Shown piece after piece: positions 10,297 to 20,753 of a DNA stretch of 64,000 nt. Source of the stretch: Glebionis coronaria (Eukaryota; Streptophyta; Magnoliopsida; Asterales; Asteraceae); the NCBI GenBank assembly GCA_025667525.1, contig CM046878.1:395254974-395318973 (forward strand), written 5' to 3'. Under the pieces are notes generated by a model, which was not told the origin of the DNA, ran no database searches, and saw only the letters and a list, made by a program, of their open reading frames with translations. A program made the position numbers and the translations under genes. Positions within the stretch are counted from its first letter, which is position 1; each line of letters begins with the position of its first letter.

Positions 10297-11420
10297 GAGT
10301 TAAAAAGTAAGACCTTGTCTCCAACATGGAACTCTCGGTTTTTGATCTTGGAGTCGTGAATGAGCTTAGTTCTTTCCTTATAGATCAAAGAATTTTCATA
10401 AGCCTCATTACGGAGTTCATTTAGCTCATTGAGTTGGATCTTGCGTAGGTCACCGGCTTTGTTTATATCAAAATTAGCCCACTTCAAGGACCAATAAGCC
10501 TTGTGTTCCAACTCAATGGGGAGGTGGCACGCTTTCCTGTACACAAGACGATAAGGCGTACAGCCGATCGGGGTCTTGTAAGCAGTACGGAAAGCCCACA
10601 AAGCATCATCAAGTTTATCAGCCCATGAGGCACGATGATCTCCCACGGTTCTTTCCAGAATTCGCTTAAGTCCTCGGTTGGATATTTCAGCCTGGCCATT
10701 AGTTTGTGGGTAGTAGGCTGTGGAAAGACGATGATTTACACCGTACTTAGCCATGACTCTAGCAAATTGGTCATTGCAGAAATGAGTCCCACGATCACTA
10801 ATAATGGCACGAGGCACACCGAATCGAGCGAAAAGAGCTTTCAAAAAGTTACAAACCACCCGTGCGTCATTGGTAGGCAAAGCTTTGGCTTCAACCCACT
10901 TTGAAACGTAGTCAACGGCTACAAGGATGTATTTGTTTCCTTTAGAAGAAGGGAATGGCCCCATAAAGTCGATACCCCAAACATAAAAAATTTCACACTC
11001 TTGAATGAAATTCTGAGGCATCTCGTCTTTATGTGTGATTTTGCCTTGCTTTTGGCAAACATCACATCTTTTAACCATATTGTGAGCATCACGGTATATG
11101 AAGGGCCAATAAAATCCGGAATCAAACACTTTTTTAGCGGTGTAGTTGGGACCAAAGTGACCACCGGTGGGTCCTTTGTGGCAAGCATTAAGGATTTCAG
11201 ACGCTGCCGGTCCATCAACACATCGGCGAATAATCAGGTCGGCACATTGTTTGAATAGGTAAGGGTCGTCCCAAAAGTAAGTCTTGATGTCGGTGAAGAA
11301 CTTTTTCTTTTGCTGGGACGTCAACCCTTCCTTGAGAATTCCACCCGCCAAGTAGTTTGCAAAATCCGCAAACCACGGGGTTTCATTCGGCTTCGATTTT
11401 ATAGACATTAAGGTCTCCAA
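10290..11420 (-). CDS. Gypsy integrase (zinc domain and DDE core)
   Basis: Inserts element cDNA into nuclear DNA. An HHCC zinc domain lies at about residues 80-125 (H-x3-H not fully checked; C-D-V-C is clear). The RNase-H-fold core carries the three acidic residues: Asp in WGIDFMGPF (10,968-10,970), Asp in IISDRGTHF (10,794-10,796) and Glu in GQAEISNRG (10,686-10,688). The frame begins by shift from the RNase H frame rather than by a true start: a 1-bp loss near 11,500 separates them, so the first Met here (11,420) is internal. It ends prematurely at 10,290 from a second 1-bp loss. Confidence 0.85.
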   Translation of the reverse strand: METLMSIKSKPNETPWFADFANYLAGGILKEGLTSQQKKKFFTDIKTYFWDDPYLFKQCADLIIRRCVDGPAASEILNACHKGPTGGHFGPNYTAKKVFDSGFYWPFIYRDAHNMVKRCDVCQKQGKITHKDEMPQNFIQECEIFYVWGIDFMGPFPSSKGNKYILVAVDYVSKWVEAKALPTNDARVVCNFLKALFARFGVPRAIISDRGTHFCNDQFARVMAKYGVNHRLSTAYYPQTNGQAEISNRGLKRILERTVGDHRASWADKLDDALWAFRTAYKTPIGCTPYRLVYRKACHLPIELEHKAYWSLKWANFDINKAGDLRKIQLNELNELRNEAYENSLIYKERTKLIHDSKIKNREFHVGDKVLLFNSG

Positions 11421-11488
11421 GGGAAAAGAATCATTGATTTCTTTGGTCGGATGATCCCCTTGGTAAGGATCCTCAAGTCTGCTAGCGG

Positions 11489-12049
11489 CTAAGTTTTCTG
11501 CTCCTTTTTATCGCGAATCTCGATTTTAAATTCCTGGAGCAGCAAAACCCAGCGAAGAAGTCTTGGTTTGGAATCTTGCTTTGTCAACAAGTACTTCAGC
11601 GCGGAATGATCGGTATACACAATGGTGGTAGAAAGGACAAGATAGGGGCGGAATTTTTCAAAAGCATAAACAACAGCTAAAAGCTCTTTTTCGGTTGTCG
11701 TATAATGAAATTGTGCCCCCGTCATTGTCTTGCTAGCGTAATGGATCGGTTGGAAGTGTTTGTTCACTCTTTGTCCAAGAACCGCTCCAATAGCAAAATC
11801 GCTAGCATCGCACATCAATTCAAAGGGTAGCTCCCAATTAGGGGTAACCAAGACGGGTGCCTTAGTTAGCTTATCCTTAAGCGAGTTGAAGGCTTCAAGG
11901 CACTCTTTGGAGAAGATAAAAGGAGTATCTTTTTCCAAGAGGTGGGTCATCGGGCGAGCGATTTGAGAAAAATCTTTGATGAATCGACGGTAGAAGCCCG
12001 CATGACCCAGGAAACTTCTCACACCCTTCACGGTTGAAGGTGGAGGCAA
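11489..12049 (-). CDS. Gypsy RT connection / RNase H region
   Basis: Continues the polyprotein after the stop at 12,098. It begins in the RT thumb ([14 protein letters not shown]) and includes the RNase H core (Asp in [41 protein letters not shown]). The role is removal of RNA from the RNA/DNA hybrid. It runs into a stop at 11,489 because GATAAAAAGGAGCAGAAAAC appears to lack one G in the run. Restoring the frame leads into the linker to integrase. Confidence 0.85.
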   Translation of the reverse strand: MPPPSTVKGVRSFLGHAGFYRRFIKDFSQIARPMTHLLEKDTPFIFSKECLEAFNSLKDKLTKAPVLVTPNWELPFELMCDASDFAIGAVLGQRVNKHFQPIHYASKTMTGAQFHYTTTEKELLAVVYAFEKFRPYLVLSTTIVYTDHSALKYLLTKQDSKPRLLRWVLLLQEFKIEIRDKKEQKT

Positions 12050-12097
12050 CTTTGCAATAACATCGACTTTAGCACGGTCTACTTCAAGACCGGCTTT

Positions 12098-15000
12098 CTA
12101 GATCTTATGTCCAAGCATGACGCCTTCTGTTACCATAAAATGGCATTTTTCCCAATTCAGAACAAGGCGAGTGTCTTCGCACCGCTTTAGCATACGTTCT
12201 AAATTGGCAAGGCAAGCAGAGAAGGAATCCCCGAAGACCGAGAAATCATCCATGAAGACTTCCATGGTTTGTTCAACCATGTCATGGAAGATAGCTAACA
12301 TGCACCTTTGGAAAGTCCCGGGCGCATTACATAAGCCAAAAGGCATTCTTTTGTAAGCAAATGTGCCATAGGGACAAGTGAATGTCGTCTTCTCTTGATC
12401 TTGGGGATCGATGGGTATTTGAAAATAACCCGAGAAACCATCAAGAAAGCAGTAATATTCATTACCGGCTAATCGTTCAAGCATTTGGTCCATAAAAGGT
12501 AGAGGGAAATGATCCTTTCTCGTGGCATCATTGAGTTTGCGGTAGTCTATACAAACTCTCCACCCAGTAGCGAGACGAGTGGGAATCAACTCGTTGTGTT
12601 CATTGGGAACAACGGTTATTCCGCCCTTCTTGGGCACACAATGGATTGGACTAACCCATGGTGAATCCAAAATAGGGTAAATCATACCCGCATCAAGAAG
12701 TTTGAGAACCTCTGTTTTGATGACTTCATGTATTTTTGGATTCACCCTTCGTTGGCTTTGAATTTTGGTCTTAAAGTCGTCCTCCATGAGAATTTTGTGC
12801 GTGCAGAAGTGAGGATCAATTCCACGAATATCCGAGATTTTCCAAGCAATAGCCTTCTTATGAGCTTTCAGCACGGCAACGAGGCGAGTCTTCTCTTCAT
12901 CTTTCAAATCCGTTGCAATAATGACGGGCGACTTCTTGTTGTCGTCAAGGAACACGTACTCGAGATGAGGCGGCAACTCCTTAAGTTCCAAATCCGGAGG
13001 ATTTTCGACGGGAGGCGTTTTCAAAGTCGTGGCATCGATAGCAATAACCGTGGGAGATGGAGGCGAAGGATTGTCTTCGGTGAGAAGATTGTCAAAGAAA
13101 TTCATGTCTTCATCGCCATCAATAGGAGAATCATTAGTAGCTAAATTCGCATCTCCCATGGTATCTTCAAGATTGTTCCAAAATAAATCACCATCTCCAA
13201 ATAGAGACAACGGTGAATCAATGGAGGACACGGTCTCAACATTGGGAAGAGAGGTAGGAATACTTTTGCAAGCATCATTAAAGTGTTCTTCACAAGCCTC
13301 ATCAAGAACGTCAATACAATTAACGCTCTCATATGAATAAGGTTGTTTAGACAACTTTCCCATGTTGAAGACTACTTTATCGTCACCCACTCTCATGATA
13401 AGCTCACAGGCTTCAACATCAATGAGAGTGCGACCGGTCCTAAGGAATGGAAGACCAACAATGAGTGGCACACGGGGGTCCATCTCGTAGTCGACGACAA
13501 CAAAATCAGCAGGGAAGGTGAATTTGTCGACTCCTACAATGACGTCTTCGGCTATCCCCACTGGATAAGCAACCGTACAGTTAGCTAATTCCAAAGTCAT
13601 TTTGGTGGGGACTAGCTCTGGGAGAGATAATTGCTTCCAAACACTTAGAGGCATGAGATTAATACTGGCACCTAGATCTGCTAGGGCCATGCAATTCTCT
13701 ACTCCCGGGAAATTGCAAGGGATAAGAAAACGACCCGGATCACCAAGCTTGGTTGGCAATTTCCTTAAGAGCACTGCAGAGCAGTTCTCATTAAGTTGGG
13801 TGTTGGCAATATCGAGGAGCTTTTCCTTGTCGCTCAGAAGGTCTTTAAACATTTTGGCGTATTTGGGCATGTGAGCGAGAGCCTCAGCGAAGGAGATATT
13901 GAAATTCAGTTGTTTGAACATTTTAAGGAAATTCGAAACCTGAATATCATCCTTGCTCTTTTGCTTCTCTTTCCTCAACCTTGAAGGATAAGGTATATTG
14001 GATGAAGAGGAAGGCTTTTGGGTAAGAGGACCACTCACAACCACGGGTGGAGGAGGGGTAGAAAGAAGAGGTGGAGAAATTGGGGAAGGAGAAGGGTGAG
14101 GAATAGGAGCAGGTGACTCGTTCTCCTTAGTCACAATCACCGGTGGAGGTATAGGAAGCTCGGGTTCCTTGGTACCTTTGCCACTTCGAGTAGTGGTTGC
14201 TTTCATCTCCCCTCTTGGATTCGCAACGGTGTTACTCGGAAGAGTACCCGAAGAAGAGGGTTGATTACCTTGGAAGAAACTAGCCATCATGTTCCTCAGG
14301 TCATTTGTTTGGCTATCCAACGTATTTCTCATATCGGCTCGCAAATCATTTCCTTGCTTGACCAAGTCTGCTTTCAAATTGCGCACTTCCTCTTGGAGAT
14401 TTCCCACTATCACATCATTGGTCCTCATATAGGTTGCAACCTCTTGGTGTAATGCAGTGTTGGTTTGGTTAGGAGGAGCATTGTATGCAGGTGGTTGGTA
14501 AGCAGGTTGTTGGTAGACTTGATTGTTACGTTGAGGTGGTTGTTGCTGCTTGTGAGGTGGGATGTATGGTTGTCGAGGTTGTTGTTGAGGAGGGCGGTTA
14601 AGGTTTTGTTGTTGGTTTGGGTTGGTAGGAGGAAAGCCAGGTGGTGAAAGATAGTTGTTTGATCGATAGCTAAGCAAGTTACGGTCACCTTGAGGTCTAG
14701 CTTGATAAGCAGGTTGAGGATAGGTGCCATATGCCGCATTCACATTCTCAGCAGGGTAATCTTGGGTGGCGGTACAAGTTGTGTAAGAGTGAGGACCACC
14801 GCATATCTCACAAGGTTGGATGACAGCGTTCACTTGAGCGTTTTTGGCGTTGTTGCTGTTGTTGTTGCTGACGGTGTGGGTGACAAGCGATTCAAGAAGC
14901 GTAGTGATTTTGTCTAATCGCTTGTCGCTGTCATTAGTGCTAGCACTAGCGCCGTTGGTCCTAATACTCTTGGTTTGCACACGAGATTTGTTCTCAATGA

Positions 15001-15724
15001 TATCCCAAGCAGCATTGGAAGTCTTAGCCAATAGATTACCCCCCGAGGCACTGTTCAGTGAATCTTGGTCACTCATGCTTAAACCATTGTAAAAAGTATT
15101 GATTTGATGTACTTTGGTAAAACCATGTTGTGGGCATTTTCTTAAAAGATCTTTAAAGCGATCCCAAGATTCACTGAACGACTCATCGTACTTTTGTTCA
15201 AAGTTTATAATCTCATTCCGCAAAGCGGTAGTACGAGAGGGTGGAAAAAAGTAGTTGATAAACTTTGTTTCCAAATCCGTCCACGAGAGAATACTCTGTG
15301 GCGGTTCCTTAGCAAGCCAATGCCGGGCTTGTCCCTCTAAATAAAAGGGAAAAAGTTGTAACCTTATAACCTCTTGTGGAACACCATTGAACTTGACCGT
15401 GTTTGTGAGTTGCAAGAATCTCTTGATGTGGTCGTGTGGATCATCAATGGTTCGTCCCAAGAATGGTTGAGCGGAGACCATCTGGATAAAGCCTGATTTT
15501 AGCTCGAAATTTTTGGCGGCAATTGGTGGTATAACAATTGGATCCGTGTTGCCATCGACATGAGCTTGCAGCAATTCAATCATCGGGCGATTATCCGGAA
15601 GGTGCTCATTGTTGTTGTTATTGTTCATGTTGTTGTTGTTATTATTGTTTGGAGGTGGTATACCGGCCATGTCTAAATGATCGAGAGGCTCGGGCTCTTG
15701 ATATGACGTGGAACGAGTGCGCAT
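12098..15724 (-). CDS. Gypsy Gag-protease-RT polyprotein (Athila/Tat-like)
   Basis: Long open frame of about 1,208 residues. The start chosen at 15,724 gives MRTRS, the same opening as Gag of element E; an upstream in-frame ATG at 15,763 exists. In order: a poly-Asn stretch, the Gag capsid (FFPPSRTTALRNEI, CPQHGF, TFYNGL), a shortened zinc knuckle CEICGGPHSYTTC (14,774-14,812), a Pro/Gln-rich region and a coiled-coil-like segment. Then follow an aspartic protease with ALADLGAS (Asp at 13,676-13,678) and RT with VFMDDFSVF (Asp pair 12,245-12,250). It ends at a TAG at 12,098 after GHKI, inside RT, where the frame otherwise continues. Confidence 0.9.
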   Translation of the reverse strand: MRTRSTSYQEPEPLDHLDMAGIPPPNNNNNNNMNNNNNNEHLPDNRPMIELLQAHVDGNTDPIVIPPIAAKNFELKSGFIQMVSAQPFLGRTIDDPHDHIKRFLQLTNTVKFNGVPQEVIRLQLFPFYLEGQARHWLAKEPPQSILSWTDLETKFINYFFPPSRTTALRNEIINFEQKYDESFSESWDRFKDLLRKCPQHGFTKVHQINTFYNGLSMSDQDSLNSASGGNLLAKTSNAAWDIIENKSRVQTKSIRTNGASASTNDSDKRLDKITTLLESLVTHTVSNNNSNNAKNAQVNAVIQPCEICGGPHSYTTCTATQDYPAENVNAAYGTYPQPAYQARPQGDRNLLSYRSNNYLSPPGFPPTNPNQQQNLNRPPQQQPRQPYIPPHKQQQPPQRNNQVYQQPAYQPPAYNAPPNQTNTALHQEVATYMRTNDVIVGNLQEEVRNLKADLVKQGNDLRADMRNTLDSQTNDLRNMMASFFQGNQPSSSGTLPSNTVANPRGEMKATTTRSGKGTKEPELPIPPPVIVTKENESPAPIPHPSPSPISPPLLSTPPPPVVVSGPLTQKPSSSSNIPYPSRLRKEKQKSKDDIQVSNFLKMFKQLNFNISFAEALAHMPKYAKMFKDLLSDKEKLLDIANTQLNENCSAVLLRKLPTKLGDPGRFLIPCNFPGVENCMALADLGASINLMPLSVWKQLSLPELVPTKMTLELANCTVAYPVGIAEDVIVGVDKFTFPADFVVVDYEMDPRVPLIVGLPFLRTGRTLIDVEACELIMRVGDDKVVFNMGKLSKQPYSYESVNCIDVLDEACEEHFNDACKSIPTSLPNVETVSSIDSPLSLFGDGDLFWNNLEDTMGDANLATNDSPIDGDEDMNFFDNLLTEDNPSPPSPTVIAIDATTLKTPPVENPPDLELKELPPHLEYVFLDDNKKSPVIIATDLKDEEKTRLVAVLKAHKKAIAWKISDIRGIDPHFCTHKILMEDDFKTKIQSQRRVNPKIHEVIKTEVLKLLDAGMIYPILDSPWVSPIHCVPKKGGITVVPNEHNELIPTRLATGWRVCIDYRKLNDATRKDHFPLPFMDQMLERLAGNEYYCFLDGFSGYFQIPIDPQDQEKTTFTCPYGTFAYKRMPFGLCNAPGTFQRCMLAIFHDMVEQTMEVFMDDFSVFGDSFSACLANLERMLKRCEDTRLVLNWEKCHFMVTEGVMLGHKI
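15608..15655. repeat. Asn-codon microsatellite in C gag
   Basis: GTT/ATT triplet run on the plus strand, AAC/AAT on the coding strand, encoding 13 Asn with one Met in the middle near the Gag N-terminus. Confidence 0.8.
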
Positions 15725-15921
15725 ACACCTGCAAAAGAACGAACAAAGAAAAGCAAAGCACAAATATTTTTGGTTTTTTTTATGTTTTTTAATTTTTTTG
15801 TATTTTTGAAAATTTTATATTTTTTTAGTTGTTTTTGAAGATTTTCTTGAAAAAGTAACGTTCACGGGGAACGGATCCCAAAATCCAAGTTATCACAAAA
15901 AACTTTTGATCTTAACGAGAA

Positions 15922-15939
15922 GAGACGGCAGCGGCGCCA
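15922..15939 (-). promoter_or_regulatory. C primer-binding site
   Basis: Minus strand TGGCGCCGCTGCCGTCTC, two bases after the LTR end. The first 14 bases equal those of B and E and resemble the TGGCGCCGTTGCCGGGG site of Athila/Tat elements (tRNA-Asp type, from memory). Confidence 0.75.
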
Positions 15940-15941
15940 TT

Positions 15942-17452
15942 TGATACTTTTGGTTTTGCTAGGTTCAATTTTACTCTCGATATCCTCTCGAATTGATCTT
16001 GGTCTTAAGTAGAATGATTGTTCTTGGTTACTAAATAAAAGGGTTTGGTTTTCTAGTCTAATAAAAAGTGGAATTGAAAATTTAAATCAAAGACAATTAC
16101 TTTAATTATGATTAACAAAGACTTGTATTAAACTTAAGATTAAAATTAAGATTAAAATTAAAATTGAAATTAAAGTTCAATAAACATAAAGAAACAGTAA
16201 AGCAGACAAACAGTAACCTAAAAGGAAAATTGATTCGGAACTTTAACCTTGGTTCGGAAGTTTACACTCATCCGGAACTTACTGATCCGGAAGTTTTGGA
16301 AAATAAGTCGGTTCGGAACTTTCTGCTTTGGTTCGGAAGTATCCGGATGAAGGCTTGGTTCGGAAGTTTTAGACTTCCGGATGAAGGGTTGGTTCGGAAG
16401 TTTTGAGACTTCCGGATGAAGGGTTGGTTCGGAAGTTTTAGAGTTGGTTCGGAACTTTTCAAAGTAAACTCATTCGGAACTTTTGATAGACAAACTCATT
16501 CGGAACATTTGCTTCGTTCGGAAGTTTAAGCTTCATTCGGAACTATTGCTTGATTCGGAAGTTCTGGAAACCCAGATACAGTAAGAATACCCGAAGAACA
16601 AGGAAACTATTTTTAATCCAAAAATCACCAAGTTTTTCACCAATAATTTAAATAAATCAATCACAAAACTTCTACTAACCATAAACTACAAATCCCATCA
16701 ACAAAAACACAAATCCCAACAACTTTTGAAGATCAAATCAAGAAAAATAAAAACTTAAGAACTTGAAGATAAAGATGAAGATGAACAAGATTAAATGGAA
16801 AGATTAAACAAGACTTTGTATTGAATGATTAATGTTTTAACAGGATCAAACAAGAATTAAAATAACAAGATTTGGAAAACAAAGATTAAAATCACCAATC
16901 ACCCTAGTGGTGATGGTGATGAAACGGAACAAGAAGAGAGAAAAAAAAGGGAAGGAGAGAAAACTCCAGGCTCACTCTAAAATGTGTGAGGGGGGCTCCT
17001 TTTATAGGCTTGTCCTTTGGTTGGTGAGTGGGCTTTCTCCCGTTCTTCTTGTCTTTTCGTCTTTTCAGAAAAGTTTCCGTTTTCGATTCTGATTCGGGAT
17101 TTGTCGTCGATTAAATTCAACTCGTCTTTTTAATTTCTTCGTTTAATAGACTTGAGTTTCTTCGACTTATATAAATCTTCCATCTTTGGTCCTTTTCTTC
17201 GATAAATCTTCGAATAGGCCCAGTGACTTCAAATCTTTTGCATCTCTTGGACAATAGACTTTAACTTGAGTCTTTTTCTTCAGTAAAACCCGTGCAATCC
17301 CATGTTTCCTTCAATATTCATCCGGTTGGCTCTGAAAACACAATAAACACAAAAACCACGCATAATTCCAAACAAATGATATTAAATACGTGTTTTGGTC
17401 TCGTTTAAGCCCGAATTAAGTGGTAAAAGGATGGGTGTTTACACATCTATCA
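15942..17452 (-). repeat. C 5' LTR
   Basis: 1,511 bp, nearly identical to 6,653-8,162. The TATA box is at 17,000-17,006 on the minus strand. The right end ...ACACATCTATCA abuts the AAGCT duplication. Confidence 0.93.
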
Positions 17453-17457
17453 AAGCT
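17453..17457. repeat. Target-site duplication of C, right copy (AAGCT)
   Basis: Matches 6,648-6,652; the B LTR resumes immediately. Confidence 0.92.
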
Positions 17458-20400
17458 AAGAAAAATATAAAAAGTGCAAAAATGTGAAATTTGAAAAATA
17501 ATAATAAAATAAGATTAAAATAATATTAAAAATCCAAAAATTATAAAAAATTCTAAAAACTTGCAAACTAGTATATTTTAACCTAAATAAACGGAAAATG
17601 AAAGTGAAATGACCAGAATACCCCTATTGGACCCTCAAATGGGCTAAAAGCAAAATCAGTCAACAAAAATGGGCTTTTTAGCCCAAAAAGTCAAAATAAG
17701 CCCAAAATACTTGGAAAAGCCCTATCTGACTCAAAATTCAATTCTAAACACAAAACTCTGAAGACCCAAAAGCTGAAAGTGAGCTTATCACAGCTTAATG
17801 AACAAACAGCTTATTCTTATTGGGCCAATAAGCCCATTAGGCAATAAGCCAATGCCATAAGCTCTAATTTGACACACAACGTTCTTTTGGGATACTAAAG
17901 AGATCTGTAAAAAGAAATTTTGAAAAAGCACACTCAATAAGCCAGAAATAAGCAAAGAACAATTCCACAAAACGACAAAATAGTCGGGTTAGAGTTCTAG
18001 GGCGATTCAGAAGCTCTGGTTTGTTGCAAAAGCTCACAAATAGCTTAACTAAGAATAATCAATCAAGAAGATCACAAAAAGCCAAGTAGAATAAGTTGTG
18101 AGAACCAATAAGCTGGCTGAAAAAGCCAAATAAGCTAGTTTTCTAGCAAAAGCTTTACCAAAAGACTTGTAACCTTCTAGATTTGTTATTAAGCTGAGAA
18201 AAATGAGTTCTATTACAAAAACCAAGTTGTTGCATGTACCAATAAGCAAAACAGATTCAATAAGCTATATGACCAAGTTTGACCAAAAGTCAAACTCTGA
18301 AAGAGAAAATCAAATGCTGACAAGCACAATTTTGGACGTTGACAGACTTAATGAAGTGTTTAAACTTTGTTTTCACCCTGCTGGTCAAGGCTTGAGTACA
18401 AGCCTTGTGAATCAAGGTCTACCAGTTGGGTAGACTTGATGAGTTTTGGCACAAATAAGCCAATAAGCCAGTAAGCTTATAAGCTATCAACAAAGCAATC
18501 CAAATAGCCAAATATTCTCACAAGCAGCACATAAACAAGATTCAAGCAGCAAAATCACAAGTATACACTAGGATATCAAATGCAAGCACCAAATGAGGTG
18601 GTCACTTTGCTGATGCAAATGACCACTTCAGCCAACTTTGATAAGCTATAGCACACTCAATAAGCCACAAAATTCAACAAACAGATAACCAATAGATAGC
18701 TTATCACCCAAACTATTCCCAAACCTGATTTCAGACCTTAGATCCAACTAACAAAGAAGTTATTGGATCTGATGTGATTGACCAATCTCAAAAACACTTT
18801 TATCAGATTTTTGCAAAACTTCAAATCCCTTTTCCAAACTTTCAGAAACTTAACCAATGTCTAAAACTTGTATATTATGACTTGTTTAGACTTCCCAAAT
18901 CTAAGAACCAAGGGCACAAGGCCACAAGGCCTTATGAACCAGTAATCCCAAACAGTCCTTAAATAATCACTTTTCAAACAAAATTCTTAATCCTTCAAAC
19001 AACCTACTGATTTTATAGGTCAAATAGCTACACTAGGTGACAACTAACAGATTGCAACCATAAAACACAAAGCAAAAACACAAAATCTCCAAATCACATA
19101 CCAAATCATAAAACAGACAATATCATGTGATTTTTAGAGGAATCTTAATCAAGAGCTTATACTTGTCCTCCACAACATCCTAGGAGGACCAGCAATGCTC
19201 CTTGGACCTTGTTCAACAACTAGAACAAGACCAAGGTACTTCAACAAGAAAGATGGATGACTGCCTTGGTTGATGTTTCAAAGCAGAAACTCAAGGGATT
19301 GATTTCTTCAACACAATGAACAAACAGCCCAACCAAAGGCCCTAATCCCTTCTCAAGCTTGGTGTCAACAAGCTTGTAAGAGCTTATAGCTTTTGGTTAA
19401 TGATTAGTACAACAAAATAAGCAAATTCAGAAACCTCTTTTCAAGCTTTGTTCAAACTTGAAAACCTTACCAAACATAAACGTCCTTGAACCAAATGTTT
19501 CAAGCACACTTATAACATCAAATGGAACTCGGAATTACCCTTAAACAACACCAACTTTCAAAAACATAAAAAGGAATTACAATTTTCTCAAAATACCAAC
19601 TTTTATAAATTTCAAAAAGGAATTACAATGTTTAAAAGGTAAAACTAGAACAAAGGGACTCTCACAAGTTGAGGTCTCCTTATATAGGCCTAACAGATGG
19701 TTTTAGAATGCTAAAAACCCTAGCTATGAATTTTCAAAATTGCCCTTGAGTGCTTGATGCCGTTTGATGTGTGTGAGCTGTCCAAATGCATCATGGACGT
19801 TCATTTTAGCTTGCAAGTTAAGCAGAGAGCCTTGGTTATTGATCTTGACACGTGTCCTTACTTAGAGAGAAAGTTGTGATGTGATTGGGTAACGGGGTAG
19901 ATGGTAGGGTCCATTGGTGAGTGGAGAAGAGGGATTTAATGTTGGGATGGGTTTCAGGTGAGGTGAATCACACATGTGCCAAGGTAATTTCTTTTTCCCC
20001 TTTGTTTTGTAAAAAGTAAAACTGGGTTCATCACGTGCTATAGTGCCACGTTTGATCCGATTTTAGTGGAGGATTTGTGTTTGGCGCGTGTTTGTTAAGT
20101 TTAAACTTAGGGAAATGACATAACACGTCCTTGTGTTTTGGTGAAATGGGTATGAAACGTTTTCAGCTAACAAAACTTTCTTCCCTTTGTTAATTAAGTT
20201 CCATACTTCACACTTTTGGCACAAAACTTTTCTAAAAAGATATCAAGGGTTATTTTTGCCATTTTTCCATAATTGAGGGACTGAATTTGGACTTTCTTGA
20301 TCTTCAAAGGTCTTCAATGTATCTTTGACTCCATGAGGGACCATAATTGACAAATTAGAATTGATGAGTGACTAATCTTGCCATTTCTTCAAAGTTGAAG

Positions 20401-20753
20401 GACCATTTTTGTAATTTTGACAAACTTAAGGGACCAAACTTGTAATTATGAATATACAAGGGTTTTAAGTATCATTTCTTCATTCATTGAGGATCAATCT
20501 TGTATTTCTTCAAGTCATCAAGGTTTTATCTTGGTTAATTCATGAACTAGGGCCCGGTTCCTTGAACGGCTTCGTTTCTCGTGTCCGTTTTTCCTTGTTT
20601 CTTGTGATCTTTTGTCTTTTTCACGATATCCATACCTAAAACACACAAGTAAACAAATACAAGCATATATATATATATATGGTATTTTATGACATTTTAT
20701 GCATTTAAAGCCTGAAAAGAACGATGAGATCATGTATAAATGCCATCTCATCA
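17458..20753 (-). repeat. B 3' LTR, second part
   Basis: Collinear with 27,647-30,937. The minus-strand TATA box is at 19,680-19,686 (TATATAA). Downstream of it in transcript sense is a region dense in AATAAGC(C/T) motifs (about 17,690-18,690). Upstream, in U3, are degenerate phrases of the type GAGGGACCA...TTGTAATT (about 20,270-20,520). Its end, CATCTCATCA, abuts the polypurine tract. Scattered short open frames here are not supported. Confidence 0.88.

Larger units (their letters stand above)
6653..17452 (-). mobile_element. Element C: Ty3/Gypsy element (Athila/Tat-like), nearly complete, recent
   Basis: 10.8 kb on the minus strand. LTRs are 6,653-8,162 (1,510 bp) and 15,942-17,452 (1,511 bp). 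By eye they differ by five substitutions and one single-base indel. The termini are TGATAGG...AGTATCA. The primer site at 15,922-15,939 begins TGGCGCCGCTGCCG and the terminal purine tract lies at 8,163-8,172. Gag, protease, RT, RNase H and integrase are all present, broken by a stop and two 1-bp shifts. A perfect AAGCT duplication places it inside a B LTR. Confidence 0.93.

Noticed and set aside
12117..15092. Plus-strand open frames within C gag-pol
   Set aside because: Antisense shadows of the long minus-strand polyprotein, which carries all the domain motifs.
20663..20682. AT-dinucleotide run as a possible promoter
   Set aside because: A simple microsatellite that differs in length from the other B LTR (about 30,857); the TATA box at 19,680 fits U3 better.
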